Assembly (NCBI RefSeq): GCF_000237325.1
Contig: NC_017542.1
Location: forward strand, 1,619,501-1,683,500
Direction of reading: 5' to 3'
Source: Paenibacillus polymyxa M1
Lineage (GTDB): Bacteria > Bacillota > Bacilli > Paenibacillales > Paenibacillaceae
Length of the DNA: 64,000 nt
Position numbers and translations under genes: made by a program. Shown here piece by piece: positions 9,385-18,644 of the stretch. Position 1 is the stretch's first letter. Each line of letters begins with the position of its first letter. The notes beneath the pieces are model-generated. The model searched no databases and was not told the origin of the DNA. It was given only the letters and a program-made list of their open reading frames with translations.

Positions 9385-11754
9385 TTGGACTCTAAAATTT
9401 TCAAAACCCTTGAATATCAAAAAATTCTAAATAAACTAAGTCACTATGCCCAAACGGCAACGGGACAACAGACAGCCCTTCGATTACAGCCCAGCGATGA
9501 TTTGGAGCATATCAAGAAATTGCTGAAAGGTACGGACGAGGCCTATGCTGCTGATCGACTAAAAGGAGTACCTTCATTTAACGGAGTAGTGGATATCACT
9601 CCGGCGGTGAAGCGTGCCCGTATTGGGGGAACGTTAAGTCCGCAGGAGTTGCTTGGTATTCGGACAACGGTTCAAGCTGCACGCCGTATACAGGTATATG
9701 TAACAAGTTTGCATGAGGAAAATCCTGTTGAAACTTTGCTGTATTGGAGTGAGCAGCTTTCGGAACAAAGAAGTTTGGAAAACTCCATTAAAGGCTGTAT
9801 TGACGAAAATGCAGAAGTGCTGGATTCTGCCAGTACAGAGCTTTCACAAATTCGCCGGGAGCTGCGCTCCGGTGAAGTGCGTATTCGTGAGAAGCTGGAT
9901 TCCATGATTCGCTCCTCAACTGTGTCCAAAATGCTTCAGGATCAGTTGATTACGATTCGTGGAGATCGGTTTGTCATCCCGGTCAAGGCCGAATACCGTT
10001 CTTATTTTGGCGGAATTGTGCATGATCAATCCGGGTCTGGCGCAACATTGTTTATCGAGCCTGAATCCATCGTGGCCATGAACAACAAGCTGAGGGAAAC
10101 CAGGCTGAGAGAAGAGCGTGAAATTGAAGTCATTTTACAAAAGCTGACCGCACTTGTCGCAGAACAAGCGGATATGTTGCTGTATGATGTGGATATTTTG
10201 GGCAATCTTGATTTTATTTTTGCGAAAGCGCGTCTCGCTCGTGAAATGAAGGCAACGCTGCCCTTAATGAATGATCGTGGGTACTTGAAGCTGAAAAAGG
10301 GTAGACATCCTCTAATTCCGTTGGAACAGGTCGTTCCCATAGATGTGGAACTGGGTAATTCGTACACCTCCATTATCGTTACCGGACCGAACACAGGGGG
10401 GAAAACCGTTACCCTCAAAACAATAGGTCTGCTAAGTTTGATGGCGATGTCTGGACTGTTTGTGCCTGTTGAGGATGAAAGCCAGCTATGCGTATTTGAT
10501 GCAATCTATGCCGATATTGGTGACGAGCAGAGCATTGAGCAGAACTTGAGTACATTTTCCAGTCACATGACCAATATTATTAGCATTTTGAAAAATATGA
10601 CACCCAAAAGTCTTGTATTGCTTGACGAGGTGGGGGCAGGAACGGATCCGGCAGAAGGTTCGGCTCTGGCTGTGTCTATTTTGGAGCATATACATGCTCT
10701 GGGTTGCCGTATGGTGGCGACGACTCACTATAGTGAATTGAAGGCGTATGCCTATGAGCGCAAAGGAATTATTAATGCAAGTATGGAGTTTGATGTCGCT
10801 ACATTAAGCCCGACTTACCGTCTTCTGGTTGGTGTACCTGGGCGAAGTAACGCTTTTGCCATTGCCGAGCGATTGGGATTACCAGGGCGGATATTAGATT
10901 ATGCCCGTGGCGAGGTAACGGAAGAAGATCAGCGCGTCGAGCACATGATTGCATCACTGGAGCAGAACCGTTTGACCGCTGAGCAAGAACGGGAAAAAGC
11001 AGAGCAGCTGCGTAAGGAAATGGAAGCATTGCGTACCCGTCATCAGACCGAGCTGGATAAGCTGGAGTCACAACGGGACCGTATGTTGGAAAAGGCCGAA
11101 GACGAAGCAAGAGTTCTCGTGGATAAGGCTCGTAGTGAAGCAGAAAAAATTATTACTGATTTGCGCAGATTGGCTCAGGAAGAGGGAGCCTCGGTTAAGG
11201 AGCACAAGCTGATTGCAGCTCGTAAAGAACTGGATGAAGCTGAACCGAAGCAACGCAAGAAAAGTACAGCCAAACGTTCAATCACTACGCGTACTCGTTC
11301 CATCATGGCTGGCGATGAAGTATCCGTTCACAGTCTGAATAAAAAAGGCCATGTGGTTGAACTGACTGGCAGCAAGGAAGCTATCGTTCAACTGGGCATC
11401 ATGAAAATGAAGGTCAGTCTGGATGATCTGGAGCTGCTGCAACCTGCCCAAACGACGGCTCCAAGGGTCCAAAAGCCAGTGACTGGCGTTAAGCGGACAC
11501 GGGATGATAATGTGCGAAGTGAACTTGACCTTCGGGGGGCAAACGTGGAGGAAGCGCTGATGGAAGTGGACCGCTTCATGGATGAAGCGTTTTTGGCCAA
11601 TCTGGGACAGGTATACATTATTCACGGCAAAGGTACGGGGGTCCTGAGAACCGGTATTCAGGAGTACCTGCGCAAGCATAAGCATGTGAAAAGCTACCGT
11701 ATCGGTAACTACAATGAAGGCGGCACGGGTGTAACGGTTGCTGAATTGGAATAG
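9385..11754 (+). CDS. mutS2: Endonuclease/ribosome-rescue ATPase MutS2
   Basis: A 789-residue protein. It has a MutS core and clamp, an ABC-type ATPase (Walker A GPNTGGKT near residue 337, Walker B LVLLDEVGAGTDPAEG), a long coiled coil (about 510-630), a KOW-like segment (GDEVSVHSLNKKGHVVEL) and a C-terminal Smr domain (LDLRGANVEEAL, IHGKGTG). In B. subtilis MutS2 suppresses recombination and splits collided ribosomes. TTG 9385 is preferred because AAGGAG precedes it and family members begin with MDSKIFKTLEY. GTG 9367 lies upstream of that ribosome binding site. A TATAAT at 9351-9356 is a probable -10. Confidence 0.95.
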   Translation: MDSKIFKTLEYQKILNKLSHYAQTATGQQTALRLQPSDDLEHIKKLLKGTDEAYAADRLKGVPSFNGVVDITPAVKRARIGGTLSPQELLGIRTTVQAARRIQVYVTSLHEENPVETLLYWSEQLSEQRSLENSIKGCIDENAEVLDSASTELSQIRRELRSGEVRIREKLDSMIRSSTVSKMLQDQLITIRGDRFVIPVKAEYRSYFGGIVHDQSGSGATLFIEPESIVAMNNKLRETRLREEREIEVILQKLTALVAEQADMLLYDVDILGNLDFIFAKARLAREMKATLPLMNDRGYLKLKKGRHPLIPLEQVVPIDVELGNSYTSIIVTGPNTGGKTVTLKTIGLLSLMAMSGLFVPVEDESQLCVFDAIYADIGDEQSIEQNLSTFSSHMTNIISILKNMTPKSLVLLDEVGAGTDPAEGSALAVSILEHIHALGCRMVATTHYSELKAYAYERKGIINASMEFDVATLSPTYRLLVGVPGRSNAFAIAERLGLPGRILDYARGEVTEEDQRVEHMIASLEQNRLTAEQEREKAEQLRKEMEALRTRHQTELDKLESQRDRMLEKAEDEARVLVDKARSEAEKIITDLRRLAQEEGASVKEHKLIAARKELDEAEPKQRKKSTAKRSITTRTRSIMAGDEVSVHSLNKKGHVVELTGSKEAIVQLGIMKMKVSLDDLELLQPAQTTAPRVQKPVTGVKRTRDDNVRSELDLRGANVEEALMEVDRFMDEAFLANLGQVYIIHGKGTGVLRTGIQEYLRKHKHVKSYRIGNYNEGGTGVTVAELE

Positions 11755-11800
11755 ATATGGGCTGCTGACCGAGAACGCTTGGTAGAACGGGAGGGACGAG

Positions 11801-12220
11801 GTGAAGATGGCGATTGATGAATTGCTATCACATCCGTTGGGGATGATGTTGGGTTATTTCTCCGTGGCGGTGCTGGAGTTAATTGTATTTTTGTCCTGCT
11901 TTGAGCTGGTAACCCGTTATAAATGCTGGGAAGAGATCAAGCGAGGCAATGTTTCGGTAGCCATGGCAACGGGTGGGAAAATGTTCGGTATTTGCAACGT
12001 GCTCCGCTTTGCGATGGAGGCAAAATCCAGCGTGTATGATACGATGATCTGGTCATTCGTTGGTTTTTTACTGCTACTTGCGGCATACTTCCTTTTTGAA
12101 TTTCTGACACCGGTATTTTCTATCGATCAAGAGATTAAAGAGGATAACCGTGCGGTCGGCTTGTTCTCCATGATTATTTCAATATCGTTATCTTATGTGA
12201 TTGGTGCGAGTGTAACTTGA
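11801..12220 (+). CDS. DUF350 family membrane protein
   Basis: A 139-residue protein with four hydrophobic segments and the DUF350-like pattern of two related helical halves (FELVTRYKCWEEIKRGNVSVAMATGGKMFGICNVLRFA). Function is unknown in the family. The start is GTG 11801, with GGGAGGG 5 nt upstream; ATG 11807 is two codons further in. It follows mutS2 by 46 nt and probably shares its transcript. TTGACA overlaps its stop codon (12217-12222), but no good -10 is correctly spaced. Confidence 0.75.
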   Translation: MKMAIDELLSHPLGMMLGYFSVAVLELIVFLSCFELVTRYKCWEEIKRGNVSVAMATGGKMFGICNVLRFAMEAKSSVYDTMIWSFVGFLLLLAAYFLFEFLTPVFSIDQEIKEDNRAVGLFSMIISISLSYVIGASVT

Positions 12221-12275
12221 CACATCCTGTATACTAGAGCTTGGTATACGCTTTGGAACGGAAGGATGATAAAGC

Positions 12276-12983
12276 TTGGAAATGACTATTTGTCCATGGT
12301 GTAACATGGAAATTATTTGGGATGAAGAATTAGGGCCTGAAGAAGAGTGTCCTTATTGCCATAATGATCTGAAAGGATACTCAGACATAACAGATGATGA
12401 AGAGGAGTCTGAGTCTGTTTCTCCATCTGTTCACAGACATACGGATGGGCATGAAGATGCGACACATGATCATGCGGTTTCTGTAACCCCGGCGCTCCAT
12501 GCTCATGAAAAAGAAGACCTAAAGGGTTATCGTACATTGAGTATTCAGCTTGGCGATGATGACGAGCAGGATATTTTATACGAGGCAGAGGATGAAGTCG
12601 TATCTGAAAAGCCAGCTGATGCACCGTTATTGCAGGATAATGAGCTTCATAAGCTGCCTGTGCTGCATACTTTACAAAAATTCGAAGAAAGCGGTGCGGA
12701 TCTTATGGCTTATGAACAAGGGGCTGAACAATTACTCGACAGGCAAGATGAGGTTCTTGAATGTTCCCAATGCGGAGAGTACATGCTGCATGCGGGTTCG
12801 CAAACCGTAACCAGAGAAGGCTTCGAACCATCGATATCTCCAGTGCTCGGTAAGCCTGTTCTGGATTTGCCGTTCGTCTTGAATGTTTATGTGTGTCCTA
12901 GCTGCTTCCATGTTCAGCAGACTTTGTCAGAGAATGACCGACTGCGAATGCTGGAGAAGCTCAGCGGTATTTCCAATATTTAA
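12276..12983 (+). CDS. Conserved hypothetical protein with two zinc-ribbon-like Cys pairs
   Basis: A 235-residue acidic protein. The N-terminus has CPWC-x(17)-CPYC and the C-terminal third has CSQCGEYM plus CPSC, both consistent with zinc ribbons. The middle is low-complexity and acidic (DDEEESESVSPS). No signal or membrane segment is visible. Start TTG 12276 is favoured by GGAAGGA 9 nt upstream; ATG 12282 is the alternative. I recognise no functional family. A function in nucleic-acid or protein binding is only a guess from the ribbons. Confidence 0.7.
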   Translation: MEMTICPWCNMEIIWDEELGPEEECPYCHNDLKGYSDITDDEEESESVSPSVHRHTDGHEDATHDHAVSVTPALHAHEKEDLKGYRTLSIQLGDDDEQDILYEAEDEVVSEKPADAPLLQDNELHKLPVLHTLQKFEESGADLMAYEQGAEQLLDRQDEVLECSQCGEYMLHAGSQTVTREGFEPSISPVLGKPVLDLPFVLNVYVCPSCFHVQQTLSENDRLRMLEKLSGISNI

Positions 12984-13029
12984 ATAGCGATTCCCCGGAT
13001 AGGTCCAAGCTCAATACGGGCATGTTAAA

Positions 13030-13045
13030 TCAAAGAAATCTTTGA
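13030..13045. promoter_or_regulatory. Palindrome upstream of the MFS gene
   Basis: TCAAAGA-AA-TCTTTGA, a perfect 7-bp inverted repeat 55 nt before the MFS start codon. It could be an operator or a small mRNA hairpin. No matching regulator gene is adjacent. Confidence 0.35.
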
Positions 13046-13099
13046 ACAAGCTGACTCGTAATAAGCTGATTGGTGATCTTTCCGTTAGGGGGAACTGCA

Positions 13100-14353
13100 T
13101 TGAAATCAAACCTGAACGGACAATCCATTCTGCTATTAAGCTTGAATGGATTGTTTGTGTTTGCAGCAGCATTGTCCGGCACATTTCTTAATGTGTATTT
13201 GTGGAAAAGCAGGCAGGATTACGCGATGATCGGATGGTTTAATGTCAGTCAACAAATTGCGCTGGGAATTATGGTCTGGGTAGCTGGAAAGTGGGTCAAG
13301 GAACATAACAAAATGAATGCCCTGCGCGTGGGAACCGCATTGTCCGGCCTATTCTATCTAATCGTGTTGTATACGGGACCGCAGGCTGTAAACTACATAT
13401 GGCCGCTCGGAATGTTGTTGGGTGCAGCGTTAGGTTTATTTTGGCTGGCGTTTAATGTCATTTTTTTCGAAGTCACGGATCAGGCAAGTCGTGATCATTT
13501 TAACGGATGGGTGGGCCTGCTGGGCTCATTTTCCGGTATAGTGGGTCCTTGGCTCTCTGGTTGGATTATTGCGCGTATGGAGGATGACGCGGGTTATCGT
13601 GTGATATTCAGTATTTCCTTGGCCTTTTATGTCGTAGGAGTGGTGCTAAGTTTCTTTCTTCGCAAGCGTAAACCGACAGGAAATTACAATTGGAAAGAGC
13701 CTAAGCAGCGATTGTCACAAAAAGGAAGTATGTGGCGTCCGTTGTCGTTATCGCTTGTTACGCAGGGCATTCGTGAAGGTGTGTTTGCTTTCCTGATTAC
13801 GCTGCTTGTGTATGTAGTTACTCAACAGGAATGGAAGCTAGCACAGTTTTCACTTATTACATCGGGGGTTTCATTTTTCAGCTTTTGGGCTGTCGGAAAA
13901 TGGCTCAAGCCACACTATCGCTCGGCTGGTATGTTGTTGGGTGCCGTGCTGTTGGTGATCGCGCTTTTACCGCTATTGTGGCGTATGGAGTATAGCACGC
14001 TGCTGATTATGGGGATTGGCACCGCTTTATTCATGCCCTTGTATTTAATTCCTATGATCTCTGCGAGCTTTGATCTAATGGGTACGAGTGAAGGAGACGC
14101 TAATCAGAGAGTGGAACTGGTTGTACTGCGCGAACTATGCTTAATGATAGGTCGGTTGACGGGGACACTCATTTTCTTGGGCGTCCTAAGTATCAGCAAG
14201 GCTCCTACGGCGATGATCTGGCTGTTGATTGGACTGGCATTGATGCCAGTGATTGGATGGCTCTTTATGCGAAGTGTGCTGAAAATGGAACAAAAAACGA
14301 AGCAATGCAAGTCCGATTCCCATGCACGACGCTGGCACAAGCAAACCGAATAA
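13100..14353 (+). CDS. MFS transporter
   Basis: A 417-residue integral membrane protein with about 12 hydrophobic segments and a central cytoplasmic loop (RKRKPTGNYNWKEPKQR) between two six-helix halves, as in the major facilitator superfamily. The C-terminus is basic and cytoplasmic. TTG 13100 is chosen because AGGGGGA ends 6 nt before it and the sequence then reads into the first membrane segment. A TTG at 13070 lacks a ribosome binding site. The substrate is unknown. A palindrome lies upstream and a weak bidirectional hairpin downstream. Confidence 0.85.
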   Translation: MKSNLNGQSILLLSLNGLFVFAAALSGTFLNVYLWKSRQDYAMIGWFNVSQQIALGIMVWVAGKWVKEHNKMNALRVGTALSGLFYLIVLYTGPQAVNYIWPLGMLLGAALGLFWLAFNVIFFEVTDQASRDHFNGWVGLLGSFSGIVGPWLSGWIIARMEDDAGYRVIFSISLAFYVVGVVLSFFLRKRKPTGNYNWKEPKQRLSQKGSMWRPLSLSLVTQGIREGVFAFLITLLVYVVTQQEWKLAQFSLITSGVSFFSFWAVGKWLKPHYRSAGMLLGAVLLVIALLPLLWRMEYSTLLIMGIGTALFMPLYLIPMISASFDLMGTSEGDANQRVELVVLRELCLMIGRLTGTLIFLGVLSISKAPTAMIWLLIGLALMPVIGWLFMRSVLKMEQKTKQCKSDSHARRWHKQTE

Positions 14354-14373
14354 TTGGAATTTCCATACAAATG

Positions 14374-14410
14374 ACCTCCAAATCCATTTATATAGGAAAA
14401 GGAGGTTTTG
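14374..14410. terminator. Weak bidirectional terminator between convergent genes
   Basis: ACCTCC and GGAGGT, with inner TCC/GGA, form an interrupted stem followed by TTTTGTT on the plus strand. It separates the MFS gene from the convergent oxidoreductase. The loop is large, so confidence is moderate. Confidence 0.45.
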
Positions 14411-14421
14411 TTATATCCCAA

Positions 14422-15660
14422 TTAAATCATCGGTTCCGTTGTTTCGGGCGAGGGTTTGGTAGAACGAGTCAGAGAATAAAGCTCCATTTCAGGTCGGTGT
14501 ATGCCCGTCAGTTCATCAGCCAATAGCTGTGCTGCCATCATACTCGTGACTGCTCCATTCCCTCCGTAACCCTCCAAAAAGTAGCAATTTGGAAAACGCG
14601 GATGTGGACCAATATACGGCAAGCCGTCATGAGAGGAACCAAATACAGCTGCCCAAGCATAGTCGATTTGAAATGGGACACCGGGAAAAAATTCCTTTAG
14701 CGATTGTAGCAGCTTTTGCTGTTGATGTAAGAGCCTGATTTCACGCTGGCTGGCGTCCAATATAGGTTCATCCAAACCACCAATAATGATCCGTCCCTCC
14801 GGTGTGGAGCGCATATATAGATAAGGACGAGCAGTTTCCCAGATCAGACACTGCTCATGCCATAAGGGAGCATCTTCGATTGGATTGGTGACGATAGCAT
14901 AAGAGCTCTCTAGAACGGCTCCGCGATCGGCTTTAATCTCTTGTGTTTCATAACCTGTTGCAAAAACAACTTTTTTTGCTCGGATCATTCCACCGCTGGT
15001 ATGACAAACGACCTCATTATCGTTGAAATCAAAATGCTTGGCTTCCGTATGCTCATATAAGCGAACACCAAGACGGTTGGCAGATTGCAGCAGCCCCTGG
15101 GCAAAACAAAATGGATTCACTTCAGCATCTTCATGTGTGTACAACGCCGCTGGTTTTCGAAAAGGAAATCGGGCAGCAACTTGTTGCTCATCCCAGAACT
15201 CCACTGGAAATCCAAACCGGGTTAGCTGTTCGTACTCTTCCTGAAGCATCAATACATCCTCCCACGTACTTGCATAGTACAGGCTGCTGCGCCGAATAAA
15301 GGTAGGGTCTGTATCCAGTGTGGTGGACAGCTTTTCTAACTGATCCAGAGCATCTTTGCACATGCGGTAAAACAGTACGCCGTTCGTTTCACCAAACGTG
15401 TGGATGCAAGAGGTTAAGGTCTTGTCATTGCTATATTGCAGCAGTCCTGTATTGGCCAAAGAGCTTCCGTGTACCAGCTTGCGCTTGTCAATAACCACGG
15501 TGTCTACCTGTTGTTCTCCCAATAACCTGGAGCAAATGGATCCGCTCATCCCTCCCCCGATAATCAATACATCACAATTTAAATCCTCTGCCAAAGGCGG
15601 AAAATCAAGCGTCTGCTCCAAGGTATTAGGCCAATATGTTTTCCCGATTATCAACTCCAT
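14422..15660 (-). CDS. FAD-dependent oxidoreductase (DAO family)
   Basis: A 412-residue protein with an N-terminal dinucleotide-binding motif (DVLIIGGGMSGSICSRLLG, about residues 30-48), VVIDKR after the second strand, and the C-terminal FAD motif YAWAAVFGSSHDGLPYIG near residue 345. This is the fold of glycine/D-amino-acid and gamma-glutamylputrescine oxidases. The substrate is not evident. ATG 15660 is chosen because AGGAG lies 10 nt upstream; a GTG at 15672 overlaps that site. It is divergent from the coat-protein pair. Confidence 0.85.
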   Translation of the reverse strand: MELIIGKTYWPNTLEQTLDFPPLAEDLNCDVLIIGGGMSGSICSRLLGEQQVDTVVIDKRKLVHGSSLANTGLLQYSNDKTLTSCIHTFGETNGVLFYRMCKDALDQLEKLSTTLDTDPTFIRRSSLYYASTWEDVLMLQEEYEQLTRFGFPVEFWDEQQVAARFPFRKPAALYTHEDAEVNPFCFAQGLLQSANRLGVRLYEHTEAKHFDFNDNEVVCHTSGGMIRAKKVVFATGYETQEIKADRGAVLESSYAIVTNPIEDAPLWHEQCLIWETARPYLYMRSTPEGRIIIGGLDEPILDASQREIRLLHQQQKLLQSLKEFFPGVPFQIDYAWAAVFGSSHDGLPYIGPHPRFPNCYFLEGYGGNGAVTSMMAAQLLADELTGIHRPEMELYSLTRSTKPSPETTEPMI

Positions 15661-15684
15661 ATAAAATAGCACTCCTCATAGGTA

Positions 15685-15715
15685 ATATGTAGTATCTCTT
15701 ATGCGTACATAGTAT
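15685..15715 (+). promoter_or_regulatory. Possible mother-cell sigma (E/K) promoter for coat genes
   Basis: CATAGTAT at 15708-15715 fits the CATAnnnT core of sigma-E/sigma-K -10 elements and lies 60 nt before the first coat gene. An ATA at about 15685 could be a sigma-E-type -35. This is inferred from the short motif and the coat function only. Confidence 0.3.
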
Positions 15716-15774
15716 TTCGCCAAAGGGACAAGATAACCAGCGTGCAACAAAACATTTAAGGAGGCACAGAGATT

Positions 15775-16011
15775 ATGCAATCTACGAACATGCAACCCTT
15801 GTCAGGCAAAGAGCTGGAGTACATCGTGGACTCCATTTCCAATGAAGAACTACTACTCAAACAATGTGCGGCCACAGCGGCGTCTATTCAGCATCCAGCC
15901 ATCCAACAAGCCTGTTTGCAACTGGCAAGAACTCATGAGCACCACTTGAATCTGCTTTCTAATGCTCTTCAACAGCATCAGCAGCTTGCTCCAATGCAGC
16001 CGCAGCAGTAA
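15775..16011 (+). CDS. Small CotF-like coat protein
   Basis: A 78-residue helical protein rich in Q, H and L (SNEELLLKQCAATAASIQHP, ARTHEHHLNLL). Its helix pattern resembles the coat-F domain of the next gene. ATG 15775 has TTAAGGAGG 9 nt upstream. It sits 32 nt before the longer CotF protein, so the two are probably co-transcribed in the mother cell during sporulation. Family assignment is by similarity of pattern and context. Confidence 0.65.
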   Translation: MQSTNMQPLSGKELEYIVDSISNEELLLKQCAATAASIQHPAIQQACLQLARTHEHHLNLLSNALQQHQQLAPMQPQQ

Positions 16012-16043
16012 TTTGGACTAACTAATAAAGGAGGTTTGACAGA

Positions 16044-16430
16044 ATGTATTCACAAAACAATATGTCATTTATGCCCGAAGAGGATTTGCTCTATACCATT
16101 CTTGCTGATATGAAACGTACAGTGCGCGAGTACACAACAGCGACGACAGAATCCAATTGTCCGTCTGTGCGTCAGATGTTCACCGACCTTACGAATGATA
16201 CATTGCGTCTGCAAGGTGATTTGTATCATCTAATGAGCCAGAATAATATGTACTCCGCTCCGACTAAAGCGCTGCGCATCGATTTGGACAAACAGATTCA
16301 AGAAGCTCGCAAGACCCAACAGGAATGCCAACAGTTCATTCAGCAGAAGTCGTCATCCGCGGGAGTATATGGTCAACCTATGCATCAGCAAGGCCAATCT
16401 ACTCATCAAAGCAACCCTTATTATATGTAA
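16044..16430 (+). CDS. Spore coat protein, CotF family
   Basis: A 128-residue protein. Residues 10-100 fit the coat-F domain (EEDLLYTILADMKRTVREYTTATTESNCPSVRQMFTDLTNDTLRLQGDLYHLM), a two-helix ferritin-like repeat found in coat-associated proteins. The C-terminal tail is rich in Q, H, S and Y. ATG 16044 has TAAAGGAGGT 10 nt upstream. It follows a smaller relative and is ended by a strong terminator. Confidence 0.85.
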   Translation: MYSQNNMSFMPEEDLLYTILADMKRTVREYTTATTESNCPSVRQMFTDLTNDTLRLQGDLYHLMSQNNMYSAPTKALRIDLDKQIQEARKTQQECQQFIQQKSSSAGVYGQPMHQQGQSTHQSNPYYM

Positions 16431-16468
16431 ACGGGATTTTCCGTTTTTGAAGCAATTTCCCATAACAG

Positions 16469-16509
16469 CCGTCCGTCTGCCGGGTTTACCGGGGCGGACG
16501 GTTTTTCTT
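16469..16509 (+). terminator. Terminator of the cotF-like pair
   Basis: CCGTCCG and CGGACGG, with an inner CCGG/CCGG extension, followed by TTTTTCTTT. Confidence 0.9.
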
Positions 16510-16573
16510 TGCAGGTTTAAAGTGCGTATTGTATGATGTATAGTAATCTCTTTCGATGGAGGCCTTATGTAGA

Positions 16574-17074
16574 ATGACAGAGCTGAATGAATTGAAACTA
16601 AAAGTGCTGGAATTGTTAAAAGAAGATGCAAGAAGAACACCGACTCTATTGGCTACTATGCTGGGGGTAGACGAGCAAGACGTACGCACCTCAATTAAAG
16701 AGCTTGAAGACCAACATGTGATCGTCAAATACGCCGCTGTAGTCAATTGGGACAAAGTCGACGACGAAAAGGTTACCGCTTTGATCGAAGTGCAGATTAC
16801 ACCTGAGCGTGGAAGAGGATTTGAAGGGATTGCAGAACGGATTTATTTGTATCCGCAAGTTAAATCTGTTTATCTCATGTCCGGAGCATATGACTTGCTG
16901 GTAGAGGTGGAAGGCCGCAATCTCCGTGAGGTCGCTAATTTTGTGTCGGAGAAACTGTCGCCTATTGACTCGGTATTGTCTACCAAGACTAATTTTACGC
17001 TTAAAAAATACAAGCAGGACGGAATTATCTTTGAGGACCATCAGGAAGATAATCGTCTGATGATTTCGCCGTAA
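16574..17074 (+). CDS. alaR: Lrp/AsnC family regulator, AlaR-like
   Basis: A 166-residue protein with an N-terminal winged HTH (KVLELLKEDARRTPTLLATMLGVDEQDVRTSIKELED) and a C-terminal RAM ligand-binding domain (about 70-150, IEVQITPERGRGFEGIAERI, SGAYDLLVEVEG). It lies 9 nt before a class I aminotransferase. B. subtilis alaR (yugG)-alaT (yugH) has the same arrangement, where the Lrp-type protein governs alanine transamination. ATG 16574 follows GATGGAGG by 12 nt; an ATG at 16556 overlaps that ribosome binding site. The symbol is inferred from the pair. Confidence 0.85.
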   Translation: MTELNELKLKVLELLKEDARRTPTLLATMLGVDEQDVRTSIKELEDQHVIVKYAAVVNWDKVDDEKVTALIEVQITPERGRGFEGIAERIYLYPQVKSVYLMSGAYDLLVEVEGRNLREVANFVSEKLSPIDSVLSTKTNFTLKKYKQDGIIFEDHQEDNRLMISP

Positions 17075-17083
17075 AGGAAGATC

Positions 17084-18298
17084 ATGATGAATCTCAAAAC
17101 AGAAGCATTTACCGACAGTAACAAGGCCATGAGTTCTTATTTATCCCCATTGGTACGCGAGATTCCATCATCGGGTATCCGTAAGTTTTTTGACCTGGTG
17201 GGTGGTAACAAGGACATTATTACCCTGGGGGTAGGCGAACCGGATTTTACAACCCCTTGGCATATGCGGGAAGCCTGTGTCTATTCATTGGAGCGAGGCT
17301 TCACCAGCTATACGTCTAATGCGGGAACGGCAGAACTGCGTGAAGCGATTAGTGAGTATCTGAATGAGCAATTTGACGTCCGCTATGATCCTAAAAATGA
17401 GATTATCGTAACAGTTGGAGGTAGCGAGGCAATTGATCTTGCGTTGCGCGCCTTAATTGTACCTGGTGATGAAATTCTGGTGCCTGAGCCGTGCTACATT
17501 TCCTATTCTCCAATCACTTCGATTGGAGGCGGGATTCCGGTCGGTATTGAAACGTTTGCCAAGGATGAGTTTAAGCTGACGGCTGAGGCGCTGGAGGCAA
17601 AAATTACACCAAAATCCAAGGTGTTGATTTTATGCTATCCGAGCAACCCGACCGGGGCTACGATGACTTATGAAGATTGGCTTCCGATTGCGGAAATCGT
17701 GGAAAAGCATGATTTGATCGTCATCTCTGATGAAATCTATGCCGAATTGAATTATGGCGACAAGCATGTCAGCTTTGCTTCGGTACCGGGTATGATGGAT
17801 CGTACGATTCTCGTTAGTGGTTTTTCCAAAGCCTTCGCCATGACTGGCTGGCGTATTGGATATACTTGCGGGCATCCTGATTTGATTGCTGCTATGCTCA
17901 AAATCCATCAGTACACTGTTATGTGTGCGCCTTCTATGGGCCAAGTTGCAGCACTGGAAGGCTTGCGAAATGGTATGGGTGAGAAAGATCGAATGGTAGA
18001 AGCCTATAATCAGCGTCGTCGTCTGATGGTTGAGGGATTCCGCGACATTGGTCTGGAATGCCACGAGCCAAGAGGGGCTTTTTACGTTTTCCCGAGTATT
18101 CAAAGCACAGGACTCAGCTCGGATGAATTTGCGCAGCGCCTATTGGCAGAGGCCAAAGTTGCAGCTGTACCGGGCAATGTGTTTGGTTTGGGAGGCGAAG
18201 GCTATCTTCGGTGCTCATATGCGACTTCTGTCACTCAGCTGACGGAAGCTCTGGATCGGATTGGTCATTTTGTTGAAAAAGTTAAAAAAGAAGGTTAA
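17084..18298 (+). CDS. alaT: PLP-dependent aminotransferase class I/II, AlaT-like
   Basis: A 404-residue fold-type I enzyme. It shows the glycine-rich GVGEPDFTTP start, NPTGA after the first cofactor strand, VISDEIYAEL (Asp and Tyr for PLP) and the Schiff-base lysine in SGFSKAFAMTGWRIGY. An Arg in GEGYLRCSYA binds the carboxylate. It is paired with the Lrp-type gene immediately upstream, as in B. subtilis alaRT, so alanine is the likely product amino acid. Exact specificity is an inference. ATG 17084 has AAAGGAAG upstream; ATG 17087 is equally possible. Confidence 0.85.
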   Translation: MMNLKTEAFTDSNKAMSSYLSPLVREIPSSGIRKFFDLVGGNKDIITLGVGEPDFTTPWHMREACVYSLERGFTSYTSNAGTAELREAISEYLNEQFDVRYDPKNEIIVTVGGSEAIDLALRALIVPGDEILVPEPCYISYSPITSIGGGIPVGIETFAKDEFKLTAEALEAKITPKSKVLILCYPSNPTGATMTYEDWLPIAEIVEKHDLIVISDEIYAELNYGDKHVSFASVPGMMDRTILVSGFSKAFAMTGWRIGYTCGHPDLIAAMLKIHQYTVMCAPSMGQVAALEGLRNGMGEKDRMVEAYNQRRRLMVEGFRDIGLECHEPRGAFYVFPSIQSTGLSSDEFAQRLLAEAKVAAVPGNVFGLGGEGYLRCSYATSVTQLTEALDRIGHFVEKVKKEG

Positions 18299-18354
18299 AA
18301 TTATTTTTTTTATGGGTAATTCATAGAAAATAGTCTTTTATTTCTAAATTTCTA

Positions 18355-18363
18355 TGCTATAAT
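18355..18363 (+). promoter_or_regulatory. Extended -10 promoter for the Spo0E-like gene
   Basis: TGCTATAAT is a perfect extended -10 with no good -35 (AT-rich upstream). It lies 51 nt before the Spo0E-like start codon. Confidence 0.6.
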
Positions 18364-18413
18364 TTGAAATCGGAAGCAGGAAGTTCAATTTTTCAATTAC
18401 AGGAGGAGTGCTC

Positions 18414-18620
18414 ATGTCATATGTTGGATATAAGTCGCCGAGTTCAATAGGATACGACATTTCCCTGGAAGATGAAATTTTGTTCCTGCGCAATGAGATG
18501 ATGCGGACGTTTCAGGAAGAGCAGTCCTTCACCTCTGATCTTGTCATCGAGATCAGCTGCAAGCTTGATTTGAAAATCAATGAATACATGAAGCTGTACG
18601 GTATGGAATGCAGAGTGTAA
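18414..18620 (+). CDS. Spo0E-family aspartyl-phosphate phosphatase
   Basis: A 68-residue protein forming a predicted helical hairpin. LEDEILFLRNEMMRTF is followed by LVIEISCKLDLKINEYM, which contains the SxxLDxxIN-type motif of Spo0E phosphatases (Ser-Cys-Lys-Leu-Asp). In the family these proteins dephosphorylate Spo0A~P and delay sporulation. ATG 18414 follows AGGAGGAG by 5 nt; a GTG at 18408 overlaps the ribosome binding site. It is monocistronic, with its own promoter and terminator. Confidence 0.85.
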   Translation: MSYVGYKSPSSIGYDISLEDEILFLRNEMMRTFQEEQSFTSDLVIEISCKLDLKINEYMKLYGMECRV

Positions 18621-18644
18621 CTGTGTGAAGTCACCGTAGCTACG

